Below are positions 41,611 to 50,815 of a stretch of DNA of 64,000 nucleotides, piece by piece. Position 1 is the stretch's first letter, and every line of letters begins with the position of its first letter. The notes beneath the pieces are model-generated. The model was not told the origin of the DNA, ran no database searches, and was given only the letters and a program-made list of their open reading frames with translations. The stretch comes from CAYNZP01 sp964401835. GTDB lineage: Bacteria; Planctomycetota; Phycisphaerae; SM23-33. The stretch covers positions 1 through 64,000 of the forward strand of contig CAYNZP010000004.1 in assembly GCA_964401835.1 (NCBI GenBank), read 5' to 3'. Position numbers and translations under genes: made by a program.

Positions 41611-42954
41611 ATGGCACTGACGGGACTGGATATCTACAAGAAGCTTCCGAAGGAAAACTGCAAGGAATGCGGGCTGCCCACCTGTCTGGCATTCGCGATG
41701 AAGGTTGCTGCCGGCCAGGCCGGCCTGGATCAATGCCCACGCCTGTCCGAAGAGGCGATGTCAGAGCTGGGCGACGCCTCCGCGCCACCTCAGCGACTGG
41801 TCAAGATCGGGACCGATTCCAAGACCGTCGAGATCGGCCAGGAGACTGTCCTCTATCGCCACGATGAGAAGTTTCACCATCCCACGGCCGTCGCCATGCA
41901 ACTAGTCGATATTGGCCAAGCCGATGCCCTCAAGGCTGCCTGCGAAGACTTCAAAGCCCTGGAGTTCACCCGCGTCGGCGAGACGCTACGGCCGGATATG
42001 GTCGCGCTGGTCAATGAATCGGGAGATAAGGATAAGATGCTCGTAGCGGCCGAGCTGATCCATCAGCAGCTTGGCGTGCCAATGGTTCTGGTCAGCCCCA
42101 GTTGCGAGACTCTCACTGCCGTAGCCTCGGGCCCCCTGGCCGGCGCACGCCCATTGCTGTACTGTGCCTCCGACGTGTCCGTCGACGATCTTGCCGCACT
42201 GGCCGAAAGTACATCGGCGCCGCTTTGTGTAGCGGGGAACTTGGCCAATGTTGCGCAGGCCCTTGAGGCACTGGGGAAAAACGGCGTTAAGGACGTGGTG
42301 ATTTCCCCTGGTCCGGTTGCGTCGGCGCAAGCGATTGAGTTCCTCACGTGCAGTCGCCGGGCAGCATTGAAGAAGACATATCGGCCGCTGGGGTATCCGG
42401 TCCTGACAGTGGCCACCGGACAAGATAAGGTCGCCTCGGCGCTGGATGCCTGCGTCTACGTCTGCAAGTATGCAGGCATAGTGGTGACCGATGCGTGGGA
42501 TCCGCACTTGCTGGTGCCGATTCTCACTACGCGCCAGAACATTTACACCGATCCTCAAAAGCCGGTGCAGGTCGAGCCAATGCTCTATGAAATTGGTGAT
42601 ATCACAGCCGAGAGCCCGTTGCTGGTAACAACCAATTTCTCATTGAGTTACTATTCCGTGGAATCCGAAGTGGAAGCTTCGCGCATCGGCTGCCGTATCC
42701 TAGCGGTGGATACCGAGGGTACGAGTGTCTTGACGGCTTGGGCGGCCGACAAGTTCAACCCGGAGACTATTACAGCCGCGTTGGAGTCGTGCGGGGCAAA
42801 AGATAAAGTCACCCATAACCAGATTGTAATCCCCGGGCATGTGGCGGTCATAGCGGCACAACTGGCCGAGGAATCGGGTTGGAAGGTGCAGGTCGGGCCG
42901 AAAGAGGGTTCCGGTATCGGCCCGTTCCTCAAGAATGAGTGGAAGGCCGCTTAA
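41611..42954 (+). CDS. acsC: Corrinoid/iron-sulfur protein, large subunit
   Basis: A 447-residue large subunit of the CFeSP, which carries the methyl group on cobalt between methyl-THF and acetyl-CoA synthase. The N-terminal [4Fe-4S] domain has Cys17, Cys20, Cys25 and Cys42 (NCKECGLPTC). A TIM barrel follows, and a C-terminal cobamide-binding domain with VAVIAAQLAEESG. The length matches the Moorella protein (446). AACAGGAG before the ATG. It partners AcsD, two genes on, while the activator RACo lies directly after it. Confidence 0.95.
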   Translation: MALTGLDIYKKLPKENCKECGLPTCLAFAMKVAAGQAGLDQCPRLSEEAMSELGDASAPPQRLVKIGTDSKTVEIGQETVLYRHDEKFHHPTAVAMQLVDIGQADALKAACEDFKALEFTRVGETLRPDMVALVNESGDKDKMLVAAELIHQQLGVPMVLVSPSCETLTAVASGPLAGARPLLYCASDVSVDDLAALAESTSAPLCVAGNLANVAQALEALGKNGVKDVVISPGPVASAQAIEFLTCSRRAALKKTYRPLGYPVLTVATGQDKVASALDACVYVCKYAGIVVTDAWDPHLLVPILTTRQNIYTDPQKPVQVEPMLYEIGDITAESPLLVTTNFSLSYYSVESEVEASRIGCRILAVDTEGTSVLTAWAADKFNPETITAALESCGAKDKVTHNQIVIPGHVAVIAAQLAEESGWKVQVGPKEGSGIGPFLKNEWKAA

Positions 42955-42963
42955 GAGGCTTTT

Positions 42964-44892
42964 ATGGCAACTAGTTGTACAGTTGAGTTTTCACCTGACG
43001 GCAAGCAGGTACAAGTACCGGCCGGCACGACCATTCTCACCGCAGCCGGCAGCGCGGGGGTGTTCGTCAACAGCCTCTGTGGCGGAGATGGTGTATGCGG
43101 TCGATGCCGCGTGATCGTCCGCAAAGGCAGTGTGACGGGCGGGTCAACCGACTTCTTTACACATGAGGAGATTCAGCAAGGTTACATATTGGCTTGCGAG
43201 GCACGCATAGAATCGGATCTGGTAGTGGAGGTTCCTGCCGAAACGCGCCAAGCAGGGATGCCCGAATACGCCGAAGGCGAGGTGCCGCAACTGACCGATA
43301 TCAGCAAGCTGGGTCGCCGGGGTATCTCCCTCTCGCCACTTGTCCGCAAGACGTACGTTGAGTTGCCTCCCCCCACACTCGAAGACAACCAGTCGGATCT
43401 TCAGCGGTTGGAACATGCGCTGGCGAAAACGATCTCCACGAAGGGTTTCCAGATGGGACTAAAGGTTACCTGTCGCCTGCCCGAAGTGCTCCGTAAATCC
43501 GATTGGAAGGTCACGGCCATGACAGGTCATAGAGGCGCACTGACAGAGATAATTGAGGTCGAGCCGGGGGACACGAGTCGGCGAAACATGTGCATTGCGG
43601 CCGACATCGGCACCACTACTGTCGTGTGCCACCTGGTGGACCTGTGCGACGGACAGACGCTGGGCCAGGCAGCCAAGTATAACTCGCAGATCCATTTCGG
43701 CGCCGACATAATCCGACGAATCATTCACGCTTCCAAGTCGGATGCCACCCGAAGCGAGCTTCGTGAGACCATCGTCGGAGACCTGAACGAACTGATCCAA
43801 GAGTTGATCACTAGGCATCGGATGGGAACAAAAGATATTTCGTTGGTCACCATCGCCGGTAATACTGCGATGGTCCACCTCCTGCTGGGGCTACCAGCGG
43901 ATTATGTGCGCAAAGAGCCCTACGTCGGTGCGGCCTATAACGTGCCACCGTTCCGCGCTGCTGAAATCGGTCTGAAGATTCATCCGCGGGGCCTGCTGTA
44001 TTGTCTGCCCTGTGTGGCGGGATTTGTCGGCTCTGATATTGTCTCGGGCATTTTCGCCAGTGCTTTGAGCCAGAGCGACAAGGTGCGAATGCTGATCGAT
44101 GTCGGCACAAACGGAGAAGTAGTGATCGGCAATAAGGATTTTCTTGTCTGCGCTAGCGCGTCTGCGGGGCCGGCTTTTGAAGGCGCCGAGTGCACCGGCG
44201 GAATGCGTGCGGGCCGAGGCGCCATTGACCATATCAGGTTGCTCGACCCTAATCGGTTGCTGAGTTATTCGACCATCGGCTCGGCGGCGCCGGTGGGGAT
44301 CTGCGGAACAGGCTTTGTTGACCTTATCGCCGAAATGCTTCGAGTGCGCGTGATTGACAAAACTGGCCGGCTCCAGCCGGACGCATCGCGCACGCGGGTG
44401 CGGAAATCAGCTCAGGGGGAACTGGAATACGTTGTCCTGCCGGCAGGTCCAACGGGCAACGACAAAGACATTACCATTACGCAGGGGGATATTCAGAATA
44501 TCCTGCGAGCCAAAGGCGCGATCTACGCGGCTGAGTCTGTCCTGCTTCATGCCCTGAACATGACCATCGACGATATCTCTGAGATTATGGTTGCCGGGGC
44601 ATTCGGTAACTTCCTCAATGTCGAAAACGCTGTGTTCATCGGGTTGCTGCCGGATATCTCGCCGGACCGACTTCGCTTTGTGGGCAATGCCTCGCTTGCA
44701 GGAGCCAAGCTCGCAGCGATCTCCGATGCTTGCTATGGGGAGATATTCTCCGTTGCAGCAAGGACAACCTACTTCGAACTGAGCACAGACCCGACATTCA
44801 TGGACCAGTTCGTCTCAGCATGTTTCTTCCCTCATACGAATCTGGAGTTGTTCCCGAGCACCATGGCGGCGCTGACGGGGGATAAGAGTTAA
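42964..44892 (+). CDS. acsV: Reductive activator of CFeSP (RACo), ASKHA ATPase with ferredoxin domain
   Basis: A 642-residue protein that restores the Co(I) state of the corrinoid protein at the cost of ATP. The N-terminal [2Fe-2S] domain has Cys39, Cys45, Cys48 and Cys78 (CGGDGVCGRC). A linker and middle domain follow. The C-terminal actin-like ATPase part, from about 210, has AADIGTTTVVCHLVD, TIAGNTAMVHLLLG, IDVGTNGEVV and AGAFGNFLN. Length and order agree with RACo of Carboxydothermus. It starts 9 bp after acsC, as suits an enzyme that acts on AcsC/AcsD. It ends 4 bp before the second cooC. Confidence 0.93.
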   Translation: MATSCTVEFSPDGKQVQVPAGTTILTAAGSAGVFVNSLCGGDGVCGRCRVIVRKGSVTGGSTDFFTHEEIQQGYILACEARIESDLVVEVPAETRQAGMPEYAEGEVPQLTDISKLGRRGISLSPLVRKTYVELPPPTLEDNQSDLQRLEHALAKTISTKGFQMGLKVTCRLPEVLRKSDWKVTAMTGHRGALTEIIEVEPGDTSRRNMCIAADIGTTTVVCHLVDLCDGQTLGQAAKYNSQIHFGADIIRRIIHASKSDATRSELRETIVGDLNELIQELITRHRMGTKDISLVTIAGNTAMVHLLLGLPADYVRKEPYVGAAYNVPPFRAAEIGLKIHPRGLLYCLPCVAGFVGSDIVSGIFASALSQSDKVRMLIDVGTNGEVVIGNKDFLVCASASAGPAFEGAECTGGMRAGRGAIDHIRLLDPNRLLSYSTIGSAAPVGICGTGFVDLIAEMLRVRVIDKTGRLQPDASRTRVRKSAQGELEYVVLPAGPTGNDKDITITQGDIQNILRAKGAIYAAESVLLHALNMTIDDISEIMVAGAFGNFLNVENAVFIGLLPDISPDRLRFVGNASLAGAKLAAISDACYGEIFSVAARTTYFELSTDPTFMDQFVSACFFPHTNLELFPSTMAALTGDKS

Positions 44893-44896
44893 CGAT

Positions 44897-45703
44897 ATGG
44901 CAGGAACTATTATAGCTTTCAGTGGTAAAGGCGGGGCCGGCAAGACGACCTTGGCGGCAATGACAGTGCGACGCCTGATCGGTCTCGGAAAGCAACCCGT
45001 CCTGGCGGTCGATGCCGATCCTAACGCCACACTGGCGATGACGTTGGGGATCCGGGCGCCGGAGACCATAGCCGACCTTCGCGACAAGATGGGCAGTGCA
45101 GCCCAGAACGTCAGCGAGATTCCCAAAGAGCGCCTCATGGACCAGTATCTGGCCGAGTTGCTTGGCGAACACGTCGGCTTTGACCTGCTTGCGATGGGCA
45201 GGCCGGAAGGGCGAAAGTGTTACTGTTACGTAAACGGTCTGCTGCGGCGATACCTAAGCCTGCTTCGCAATAACTACGCCTGTGTTGTGGTCGACTGCGA
45301 AGCAGGGATGGAATATCTCTCTCGCTTGGTGATCGACGATGTTGAAACGCTCGTGCTGGTGGCAGAAGCTACCCCTGTGGGATTGACTACTGTTCGGCGC
45401 ATCTCAGATTTGGCCGATTCCCTCGGCCTGCAAGTCAAGCGCCGGATTCTGGTGGTCAACAAGGTTGGTCAGGTCATTGATGGGTCGCCGATTCCTTTTG
45501 AAGTGCCTGATCTGCCCGGAGTGGAGACGGTGATAGAGGTTCCTTACGATTCGGATTTGGCCGGCCGGTGCGCCCGTGGTGAGCCGATTGACGAAAAGGC
45601 GGGTGAGAGGTCGCGCAGAGCTGTTGAAGAATTGGCTGCTCGTTGCCTGGGGCTCAATTCCGGGCAGGGACTTTCGACAATACAAAAGGAGCAAATGATA
45701 TGA
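44897..45703 (+). CDS. acsF: CooC/AcsF-type nickel-insertion ATPase (second copy)
   Basis: A 268-residue MinD-like ATPase with Walker A GKGGAGKTT, VDADPNATLA and the CxC pair KCYCYVNG. In acetogens such an ATPase within the acs operon assists nickel loading of acetyl-CoA synthase; that role is inferred here from position. It differs clearly from the copy at 35419: a different Cys segment (YCY against ICP) and diverged sequence, so this is not a recent duplication. Its stop overlaps the acsD start (ATGA). Confidence 0.85.
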   Translation: MAGTIIAFSGKGGAGKTTLAAMTVRRLIGLGKQPVLAVDADPNATLAMTLGIRAPETIADLRDKMGSAAQNVSEIPKERLMDQYLAELLGEHVGFDLLAMGRPEGRKCYCYVNGLLRRYLSLLRNNYACVVVDCEAGMEYLSRLVIDDVETLVLVAEATPVGLTTVRRISDLADSLGLQVKRRILVVNKVGQVIDGSPIPFEVPDLPGVETVIEVPYDSDLAGRCARGEPIDEKAGERSRRAVEELAARCLGLNSGQGLSTIQKEQMI

Positions 45704-46671
45704 GTATCCCTGATGTTACGGAGAAATGGACCTCTGCAGTCAACACAGTTGTCCTTGGTGCGACGGCCGAGGAAGGTGGAACGCGAACCTCGACCGTGAC
45801 CATCGGCGGGGCCGCGACGCTTCCGTTCTTGGCGTTTGAAGGTTCGGTCGGTCAGCGCCCGGCCATTGCTATCGAGATTTGGGATTCCGGCGCAGACACT
45901 TGGCCTGATCAGTTTCGCCAAGCCTATGGCGAGGCCATGGCCTCACCCGGTCAATGGGCCCAAAAGGCCGTCGAATGCGGAGCGGACATGATATGCCTTC
46001 GCCTGATGGGAGCCCATCCCGACAGCGGCGATCACTCTGCCGATCAGTGCGTCGAGACGGTCAAAGAAGTCCTCTCCGCCGTTGGCGTACCGCTGATAAT
46101 CTGGGGATGTGGCATCGACGAGAAGGATAACGAGATTCTCCCGGCTGTCTCCGCCGCAGCCAGAGGCGAGAACTGCCTTATCGGCACGGCTAGGGAGAAA
46201 AACTACCGTACAGTCGTTGCCGTCTGCCTCGCCGACAAGCACAAGCTCATCGCTGAGAGCCCCTTGGATATCAACATCGCAAAGCAGGTGAATATTCTCT
46301 GTTCGGATGCGGGTTTTCCCTTGGAAGACGTCGTGATCTTTCCGACAACCGCTGCGCTGGGGTATGGAATCGAATACGTATACAGCATCCAGGAGCGCGG
46401 CCGATTGGCGGGGCTTAGTGGAGACAACCTTTTGACCCAGCCGATTATCTGTGACGTGGGGTTCGAAGCGTGGCGGGCCAAGGAAGCCAAGGCGCCTCCG
46501 TTTGCCTGTGTCAATGAAGAAACACGCGACCAGTGGGGTGTGATGTGGGAGGCTGCGACCGCTGTCGTGCTCTTGCAGGCAGGGGCGGAGTTGCTCGTGT
46601 TAAGACATCCGCAAGCGCTCGATTTCGCGAACAAGACAATCGACCGGCTCATTTCGGCAACCAAGCAATAA
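45700..46671 (+). CDS. acsD: Corrinoid/iron-sulfur protein, small subunit
   Basis: A 323-residue TIM-barrel subunit that holds the corrinoid together with AcsC. The start is ATG 45700, with AAAGGAG upstream and a 4-nt overlap with the previous stop. Family segments are LPFLAFEG, IAIEIWDSG, CGADMICLRLMGAHPDS, LIIWGCG, EDVVIFPTTAALGYGIEY and HPQALDF. The length is as in Moorella (323). It is followed by acsE, whose product methylates this complex. Confidence 0.95.
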   Translation: MSIPDVTEKWTSAVNTVVLGATAEEGGTRTSTVTIGGAATLPFLAFEGSVGQRPAIAIEIWDSGADTWPDQFRQAYGEAMASPGQWAQKAVECGADMICLRLMGAHPDSGDHSADQCVETVKEVLSAVGVPLIIWGCGIDEKDNEILPAVSAAARGENCLIGTAREKNYRTVVAVCLADKHKLIAESPLDINIAKQVNILCSDAGFPLEDVVIFPTTAALGYGIEYVYSIQERGRLAGLSGDNLLTQPIICDVGFEAWRAKEAKAPPFACVNEETRDQWGVMWEAATAVVLLQAGAELLVLRHPQALDFANKTIDRLISATKQ

Positions 46672-46691
46672 ACAGAAAAGGAAATATAAGC

Positions 46692-47480
46692 ATGTATGTA
46701 ATTGGCGAACGCATCAACGGAATGTTTCAGGATGTAAAGCAAGCCATTCAGGAAAAGAACGCCCAAGTGATCCAGAATCTGGCAAAACGGCAATTAGCTG
46801 CCGGATCTACTGCGCTGGACGTGAATGTCGGTCCAGCCGTCAGTGACGCAGAAGGGGCAATGCTTTGGTTGGTCGAGACGATTCGGGCCGTAACTGACGC
46901 GCCGCTAGCTATCGATACGGCCAAGTGGGAGATCATGAAGTCCGTAGCGCCCCAAGTGCCCGGAGATCTAATCCTTAACTCCTCCAAGGCTGATGTGGAA
47001 ATTGTCTCTGAATATGTCGGATTGGCTGTCGAAAATGGCGGAGGACTGATCGGCCTGACGATCGACGTCGATGGCGTGCCGGGCAGCGTGGATAAGCGAG
47101 TAGAATTGGGGGCCCAGATCATCACGGTGGCAATGGAAGGGTCTCTTCCGATGGACAAGCTGTTCATAGATCCGATCATTCTCCCGGTAAACGTCTCGCC
47201 GAAGACCCCTTCCCACTGCATGTCTGCGATCTCTCAACTCAAAGCCTTTGCCGATCCAGCACCGCACATGCTGCTGGGTCTGTCGAACGTGTCGCAAAGA
47301 TGCAATAACCGCAGCCTCATCAACCGAAGCTATCTGGCCATGGCGATGGCGCACGGACTGGACTCAGCGATCCTGGATCCGTTGGATACCGAACTCATGG
47401 ATGTGGCGATTACTGGCGACCTACTAATGGAAAAAATGATCTACTGTGATTCGTACTTGGAGGCGGCTCGACAAGGATAA
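46692..47480 (+). CDS. acsE: Methyltetrahydrofolate:CFeSP methyltransferase
   Basis: A 262-residue enzyme that moves the methyl group from 5-methyl-THF to cobalt of the corrinoid protein. ATG 46692 gives the standard start MYVIGERINGMF. Folate-binding segments are ALDVNVGPAVSD, PLAIDTAKW, LILNSSKAD and GLSNVSQRCNNRSLINR, with LDSAILDPLDTE near the end. The length matches Moorella AcsE (262). It links this cluster to the folate branch of the pathway, whose genes are elsewhere in the genome. Confidence 0.95.
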   Translation: MYVIGERINGMFQDVKQAIQEKNAQVIQNLAKRQLAAGSTALDVNVGPAVSDAEGAMLWLVETIRAVTDAPLAIDTAKWEIMKSVAPQVPGDLILNSSKADVEIVSEYVGLAVENGGGLIGLTIDVDGVPGSVDKRVELGAQIITVAMEGSLPMDKLFIDPIILPVNVSPKTPSHCMSAISQLKAFADPAPHMLLGLSNVSQRCNNRSLINRSYLAMAMAHGLDSAILDPLDTELMDVAITGDLLMEKMIYCDSYLEAARQG

Positions 47481-47488
47481 GACAGGCC

Positions 47489-47812
47489 ATGTTAAACAAA
47501 TGCCCAGGTCAAATGAGTTGTCGTTCTCTGGACAGTATCGTCGTACCCTGTCCGGACTGCGGACGGTTGGTGGAGTTCTTCACTGACGAACCCAAGCGAC
47601 GCTGCCGGTGCGGGCGGGTGCTGCTGCGCGAAGCACTGCCGAGATGCGCAGACTGGTGTCCTGCCGCAGCGGAGTGTCTGGGTGAGGCTATCGACATACG
47701 GGAGCTGCAGAAACGCTTGGCAGAGGTCAAAGACGATCCTCGGGCCAAGCAGTGTCTTGAGAGCATCCAGGAGCGACTCAAGAGAAAGGAAACTGGTGAC
47801 AGCAGCGGGTAA
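47489..47812 (+). CDS. Small Cys-rich protein of the CODH/ACS operon
   Basis: A 107-residue protein starting 8 bp after acsE. It has ten Cys: CPDCGRL and RRCRCGR form a zinc-ribbon-like unit, then RCADWCPAAAEC and a helical tail with LQKRLAEVKDDPRAKQC. I recall short proteins of this look near acetyl-CoA pathway genes but know no tested function. Possible roles are metal delivery or an iron-sulfur assembly aid for CODH/ACS. It overlaps the next gene by 17 bp, so the pair is translated together. Confidence 0.65.
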   Translation: MLNKCPGQMSCRSLDSIVVPCPDCGRLVEFFTDEPKRRCRCGRVLLREALPRCADWCPAAAECLGEAIDIRELQKRLAEVKDDPRAKQCLESIQERLKRKETGDSSG

Positions 47813-48437
47813 ACCTGTCAGCAGGCCGGGTGTTCCTCCGCCTCAGCAGAGTGTGCGGTTGGCCATGGAAAAAGCTCTGGAGGGGATGCGCAGCCAATCT
47901 TCGGAGCAAATGTTGTGGCTGGGTGCTCGCTTGATAGATCAAACGTGGCATCTTCCCGTGATGGGGGACATTTTTTGTATCGACCTTTCCTTGAAATGCG
48001 TCCGTACCAAGGCGGGGCAGGACGTGGGCCCGGTGTGGCGACTCTTGGCCTTTCACTACTTGGCCATTCGATCTAGGTTTCCGTGTGGACAACCGGAGTT
48101 GACTTTTGGCGATCTTCCTGAAGCACGCGCTTACTCGCAGGTTTATCGTCAGCGTGTATGCGGACGGCTGTGTGCGACGGTCGGGCGCGATCGCGACTCG
48201 CTCGCAGCGGCTTCCGCCGCAACCAACGGCCGGCCGGCCGGCGGTGGAGATCTGGCGTTTGACTTTGATGTTTTTCCCCACCTGCCGTTGCGTCTGATTT
48301 GGTACGCAGGAGATGACGAGTTTAGCCCGTCAGCTACTCTGCTTCTGCCGAGGAATATCCAGAGGTTGTTTTGTCTTGAGGATATTGTGGTCTTATCTGA
48401 GCGTGTGGTCAGCCGTCTGTCAGGTCAGCCGTTTTGA
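47796..48437 (+). CDS. DUF3786 protein of the CODH/ACS operon
   Basis: A 213-residue protein. I take GTG 47796, with AGAAAGGA upstream and inside the end of the preceding gene; ATG 47865 is an alternative. It fits the DUF3786 pattern: LLAFHYLAIRSRF, FGDLPEARAY, then FDVFPHLPLRLIWYAGDDEFSPSATLLLPRNIQRLF and LEDIVVLSERVV. The family is known in anaerobes, often near CO dehydrogenase or corrinoid genes, with no known activity. It is the last gene of the cluster, suggesting an accessory role in assembly or regulation. Confidence 0.7.
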   Translation: MTAAGKPVSRPGVPPPQQSVRLAMEKALEGMRSQSSEQMLWLGARLIDQTWHLPVMGDIFCIDLSLKCVRTKAGQDVGPVWRLLAFHYLAIRSRFPCGQPELTFGDLPEARAYSQVYRQRVCGRLCATVGRDRDSLAAASAATNGRPAGGGDLAFDFDVFPHLPLRLIWYAGDDEFSPSATLLLPRNIQRLFCLEDIVVLSERVVSRLSGQPF

Positions 48438-48683
48438 TCACTACGACTGACCTTGCCATACCGAAAATCCCATCCGTCGGATCAATTGTGTTTAAAGCGG
48501 TTGTTCAAAGTTGGATATGGCAGAATTCGCGGAAGATTCAGATCCCAAAACATGCGGTTACCCCCAACCATGAATAGGACTTCAGCAGGCCATCCCGGAG
48601 GGTTGCGGACAACTCATTTACCAACTGTGTTCAGACAAACAAAAAGCCTAATACAGTTCCGGTCCAGATGGTCTCCATTCAAG

Positions 48684-49418
48684 TCAAAACTTTATCACGT
48701 AGTTAAGTTTTACGGTGTAAACTTCCTCTTCGCCCGTAGATGGCAACGAAACCCAGGCTTCCAGTATGAGATTATTAACGATTTCATCGAGGAACCCATG
48801 GATTCTAGACTTGGATGGTTTATCTGCAGTATCTCGCGGCCCGAACTCATATAGAAAGCCCGCGCTAAAGAGCACATCTTCCTTATCGTTAATTTGGATT
48901 GCATCGGCTTTGAGCTGCAGGTTTCTATTCAGAAAAGTCACGGTTCGGTCGATTCCAGTAAAAAAGGCTTCGTTGTGTGGCTGTGGAGCATAACCGAAGT
49001 GCAATCTGAATACTTTCAAGTCCACACTTGTCGCGACGTATGGGAATAAATACTTATTGTGCTGTCGATTTTCCGTAAGGTTGGCAATGCCGACGACCCC
49101 TTTCCACCAGTCACCCATGATGTCAAAAGCGTACTTGGCCTGCAATTCGGCATGGCCATGTGTCTTGTCGATCGCTTTCCAGTCGCCCCCAAACTCCAGG
49201 CCTTTTAGTAGGCCGGTCTTGAATGCGACGAATTGCTGAGTCTGGGCGTTTTCCGCCATGTTCAGCCAAGTCTGAAGGACTACGGTTTTCTCGGGAACGA
49301 CGTCTGTAGTCGGGATGTTGTTCAACCCGCTGGGACTGGCCGATGCCGAATGACCGATGGCGCAAATGCACATTATTCCGATCAATAACCATAACTTATT
49401 ACGAATCTTACGCCTCAT
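48684..49418 (-). CDS. Secreted, probably outer-membrane beta-barrel protein
   Basis: A 244-residue protein. I start at an ATG at about 49418, with AAGGAGAG upstream; a longer frame from a TTG exists. Residues 1-28 are a signal peptide ending near SASA. The rest alternates in the way of amphipathic strands (HAELQAKYAFDIMGDWWKG, VFRLHFGYAPQ, LQLKADAIQI, FSAGFLYEFGP) and ends in VYTVKLNYVIKF, a C-terminal aromatic strand typical of outer-membrane barrels. The family is not recognised. It is convergent with the DUF3786 gene; the 246 bp between hold no clear terminator. Confidence 0.6.
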   Translation of the reverse strand: MRRKIRNKLWLLIGIMCICAIGHSASASPSGLNNIPTTDVVPEKTVVLQTWLNMAENAQTQQFVAFKTGLLKGLEFGGDWKAIDKTHGHAELQAKYAFDIMGDWWKGVVGIANLTENRQHNKYLFPYVATSVDLKVFRLHFGYAPQPHNEAFFTGIDRTVTFLNRNLQLKADAIQINDKEDVLFSAGFLYEFGPRDTADKPSKSRIHGFLDEIVNNLILEAWVSLPSTGEEEVYTVKLNYVIKF

Positions 49419-49890
49419 CCTACGCTCTCCTTTAATCTCGGTAACTAGTGTTCGCAGTTTTTTATCCCTCACCGTTTTCGCCAATTGCGGCTAATTGCTC
49501 GCCTCCAGCGAGATATAACAACACGCTTATCTGTACAAGTGGCATTTCAATATCCCTATCTGTTTATCTGCGCTGCTTGGAACGCGGGCGGCTTGGAGCC
49601 GCCGCAACGCAACTGCGGGGGCACAAAAACCGGTAGCAGCTTGAAACTTAGTCACAACATGCAGGCCCATTTCAGGCAGGTAGCACTTCACTACCTCCCG
49701 TCAGCTTGCCTATGAGGTTTTGTTGAGTGATAGATCTTATATTGAACTGGGGCTGCCGAGTCAAGAACAACTTCGTATGGATGTTGGCGATATACTGCAA
49801 GAGCCATGCCGAGTTGGGGATGGACGCTTCCGTCGTTATTTCCAGCCATGCGACTTCCATCACAAACAAAACGGCTTGACGATGAACACC
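49419..49890. other. Gene-poor stretch with a possible coding remnant
   Basis: About 470 bp. A plus-strand frame from about 49690 to 49900 reads, in part, SYEVLLSDRSYIELGLP and FRRYFQPCDFHH; it has protein-like composition but no start codon with a site and no family I know. A GC stem (GGCGGC-TTGGA-GCCGCC) lies near 49588. Otherwise nothing. Confidence 0.3.
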
Positions 49891-50460
49891 CTAATGTAAT
49901 CTTTTGTATCCCTCTACGAGTTTGACATTCGTTTCGACGATTTTTTTCATGAAGGATTTGTCTGAATCGATAGCCTTTTCAAGTTGGCTTATATTGTTGG
50001 GTGTGAGAATCGTCGCGGCGGGTGGTATTGAACTACCAGCCGGGATGTCCACGCCCTGGACTAACGCATGAGCGGCTATGAATGTTCCTGGGCCGATATT
50101 TGCCTTGAATACCGTCGCGCCGAATCCCACAAAGCTGTCCGCTCCGATTTCACACGGGCCATGAACTACCGCACTGTGAGTCAGCGAGCATCTCGGTCCT
50201 ATCTTCACAGCCGTGCCGCTCAAAGCGTGAATTACTACGCCTTCCTGCACGCTGCACTGCCGGCATCTATCTTCGTTACTTTGCCGTCGCTGCCCACTTC
50301 ATCGGCCCGTATGACCGCTCCGTGGCCTACGAAGAACCCGGGATGTATGACCACGTTGCCGATAATCCGGGCGGTGTCGGCGACGAAGACGGACTGGTCT
50401 ATAATAGGCATATCGCCCTGCGGATTCGGTTGAATTGTCAGATCTAATTTATCCAGAATA
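49891..50460 (-). pseudogene. Gamma-class carbonic anhydrase, frameshifted
   Basis: The minus strand encodes a left-handed beta-helix protein of the CamH/gamma carbonic anhydrase kind in two frames. The front part, from about 50440, reads GDMPIIDQSVFVADTARIIG and GAVIRADEVGSDGK. After about 50255 the rest continues one base out of step: VQEGVVIHAL (zinc His), CSLTHSAVVHGPC, VGFGATVFKA, and a C-terminal helix. Joined, they give a normal protein of about 180 residues. A one-base shift near 50251-50262 breaks it, and no good start codon is visible in the front part. It is either a recent pseudogene or a sequencing error. If intact it would hydrate CO2 beside a CO2-fixing cluster. Confidence 0.75.
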
Positions 50461-50751
50461 AACTCGCTAAAGGCAAACTAGATGACGGAATAATGTATTC
50501 TGTGCCAATTCGTAGAAAATGTCAAAAGTTAACATATGAAACTGGCTTCTGGGGTGTCGGTGTAATACTTCTAGTCAGGAGATTACACGTCTGTTTTAGC
50601 AATGCAATATATTGCAGAAGTTTAGAGTGGGAAGCACTGTCCACCGATTCGACTGACCCACCGACTGTCCCTCAGGCTGACCCAAAGAGGGCGGACACAT
50701 TGAGACACTTTGATACATTCTGAGACGGTTTGAGAATCTAGCGAAATTCAC

Positions 50752-50784
50752 AAAGGCCGCGTCGGTAGCGGCCTTTGTTTTCCT
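50752..50784 (+). terminator. Stem-loop next to the tRNA-Arg gene
   Basis: AAAGGCCGC (50752-50760) pairs with GCGGCCTTT (50768-50776), followed by GTTTTCC on the plus strand. The stem lies about 40 bp beyond the 3' end of the minus-strand tRNA, where it could also end that transcript. Confidence 0.65.
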
Positions 50785-50815
50785 AATACCCTGTTAGCAA
50801 TGAGCTAGTAAAAAA

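Noticed and set aside
49690..49900. Plus-strand frame with SYEVLLSDRSYIEL
   Set aside because: Composition is plausible but there is no start signal or family; mentioned only as a possible remnant.
50493..50723. 76-codon frame beside tRNA-Arg with a Thr/Asp/Pro-rich end, considered as an integrase remnant
   Set aside because: No catalytic recombinase residues are visible, and nearness to a tRNA alone does not support it.
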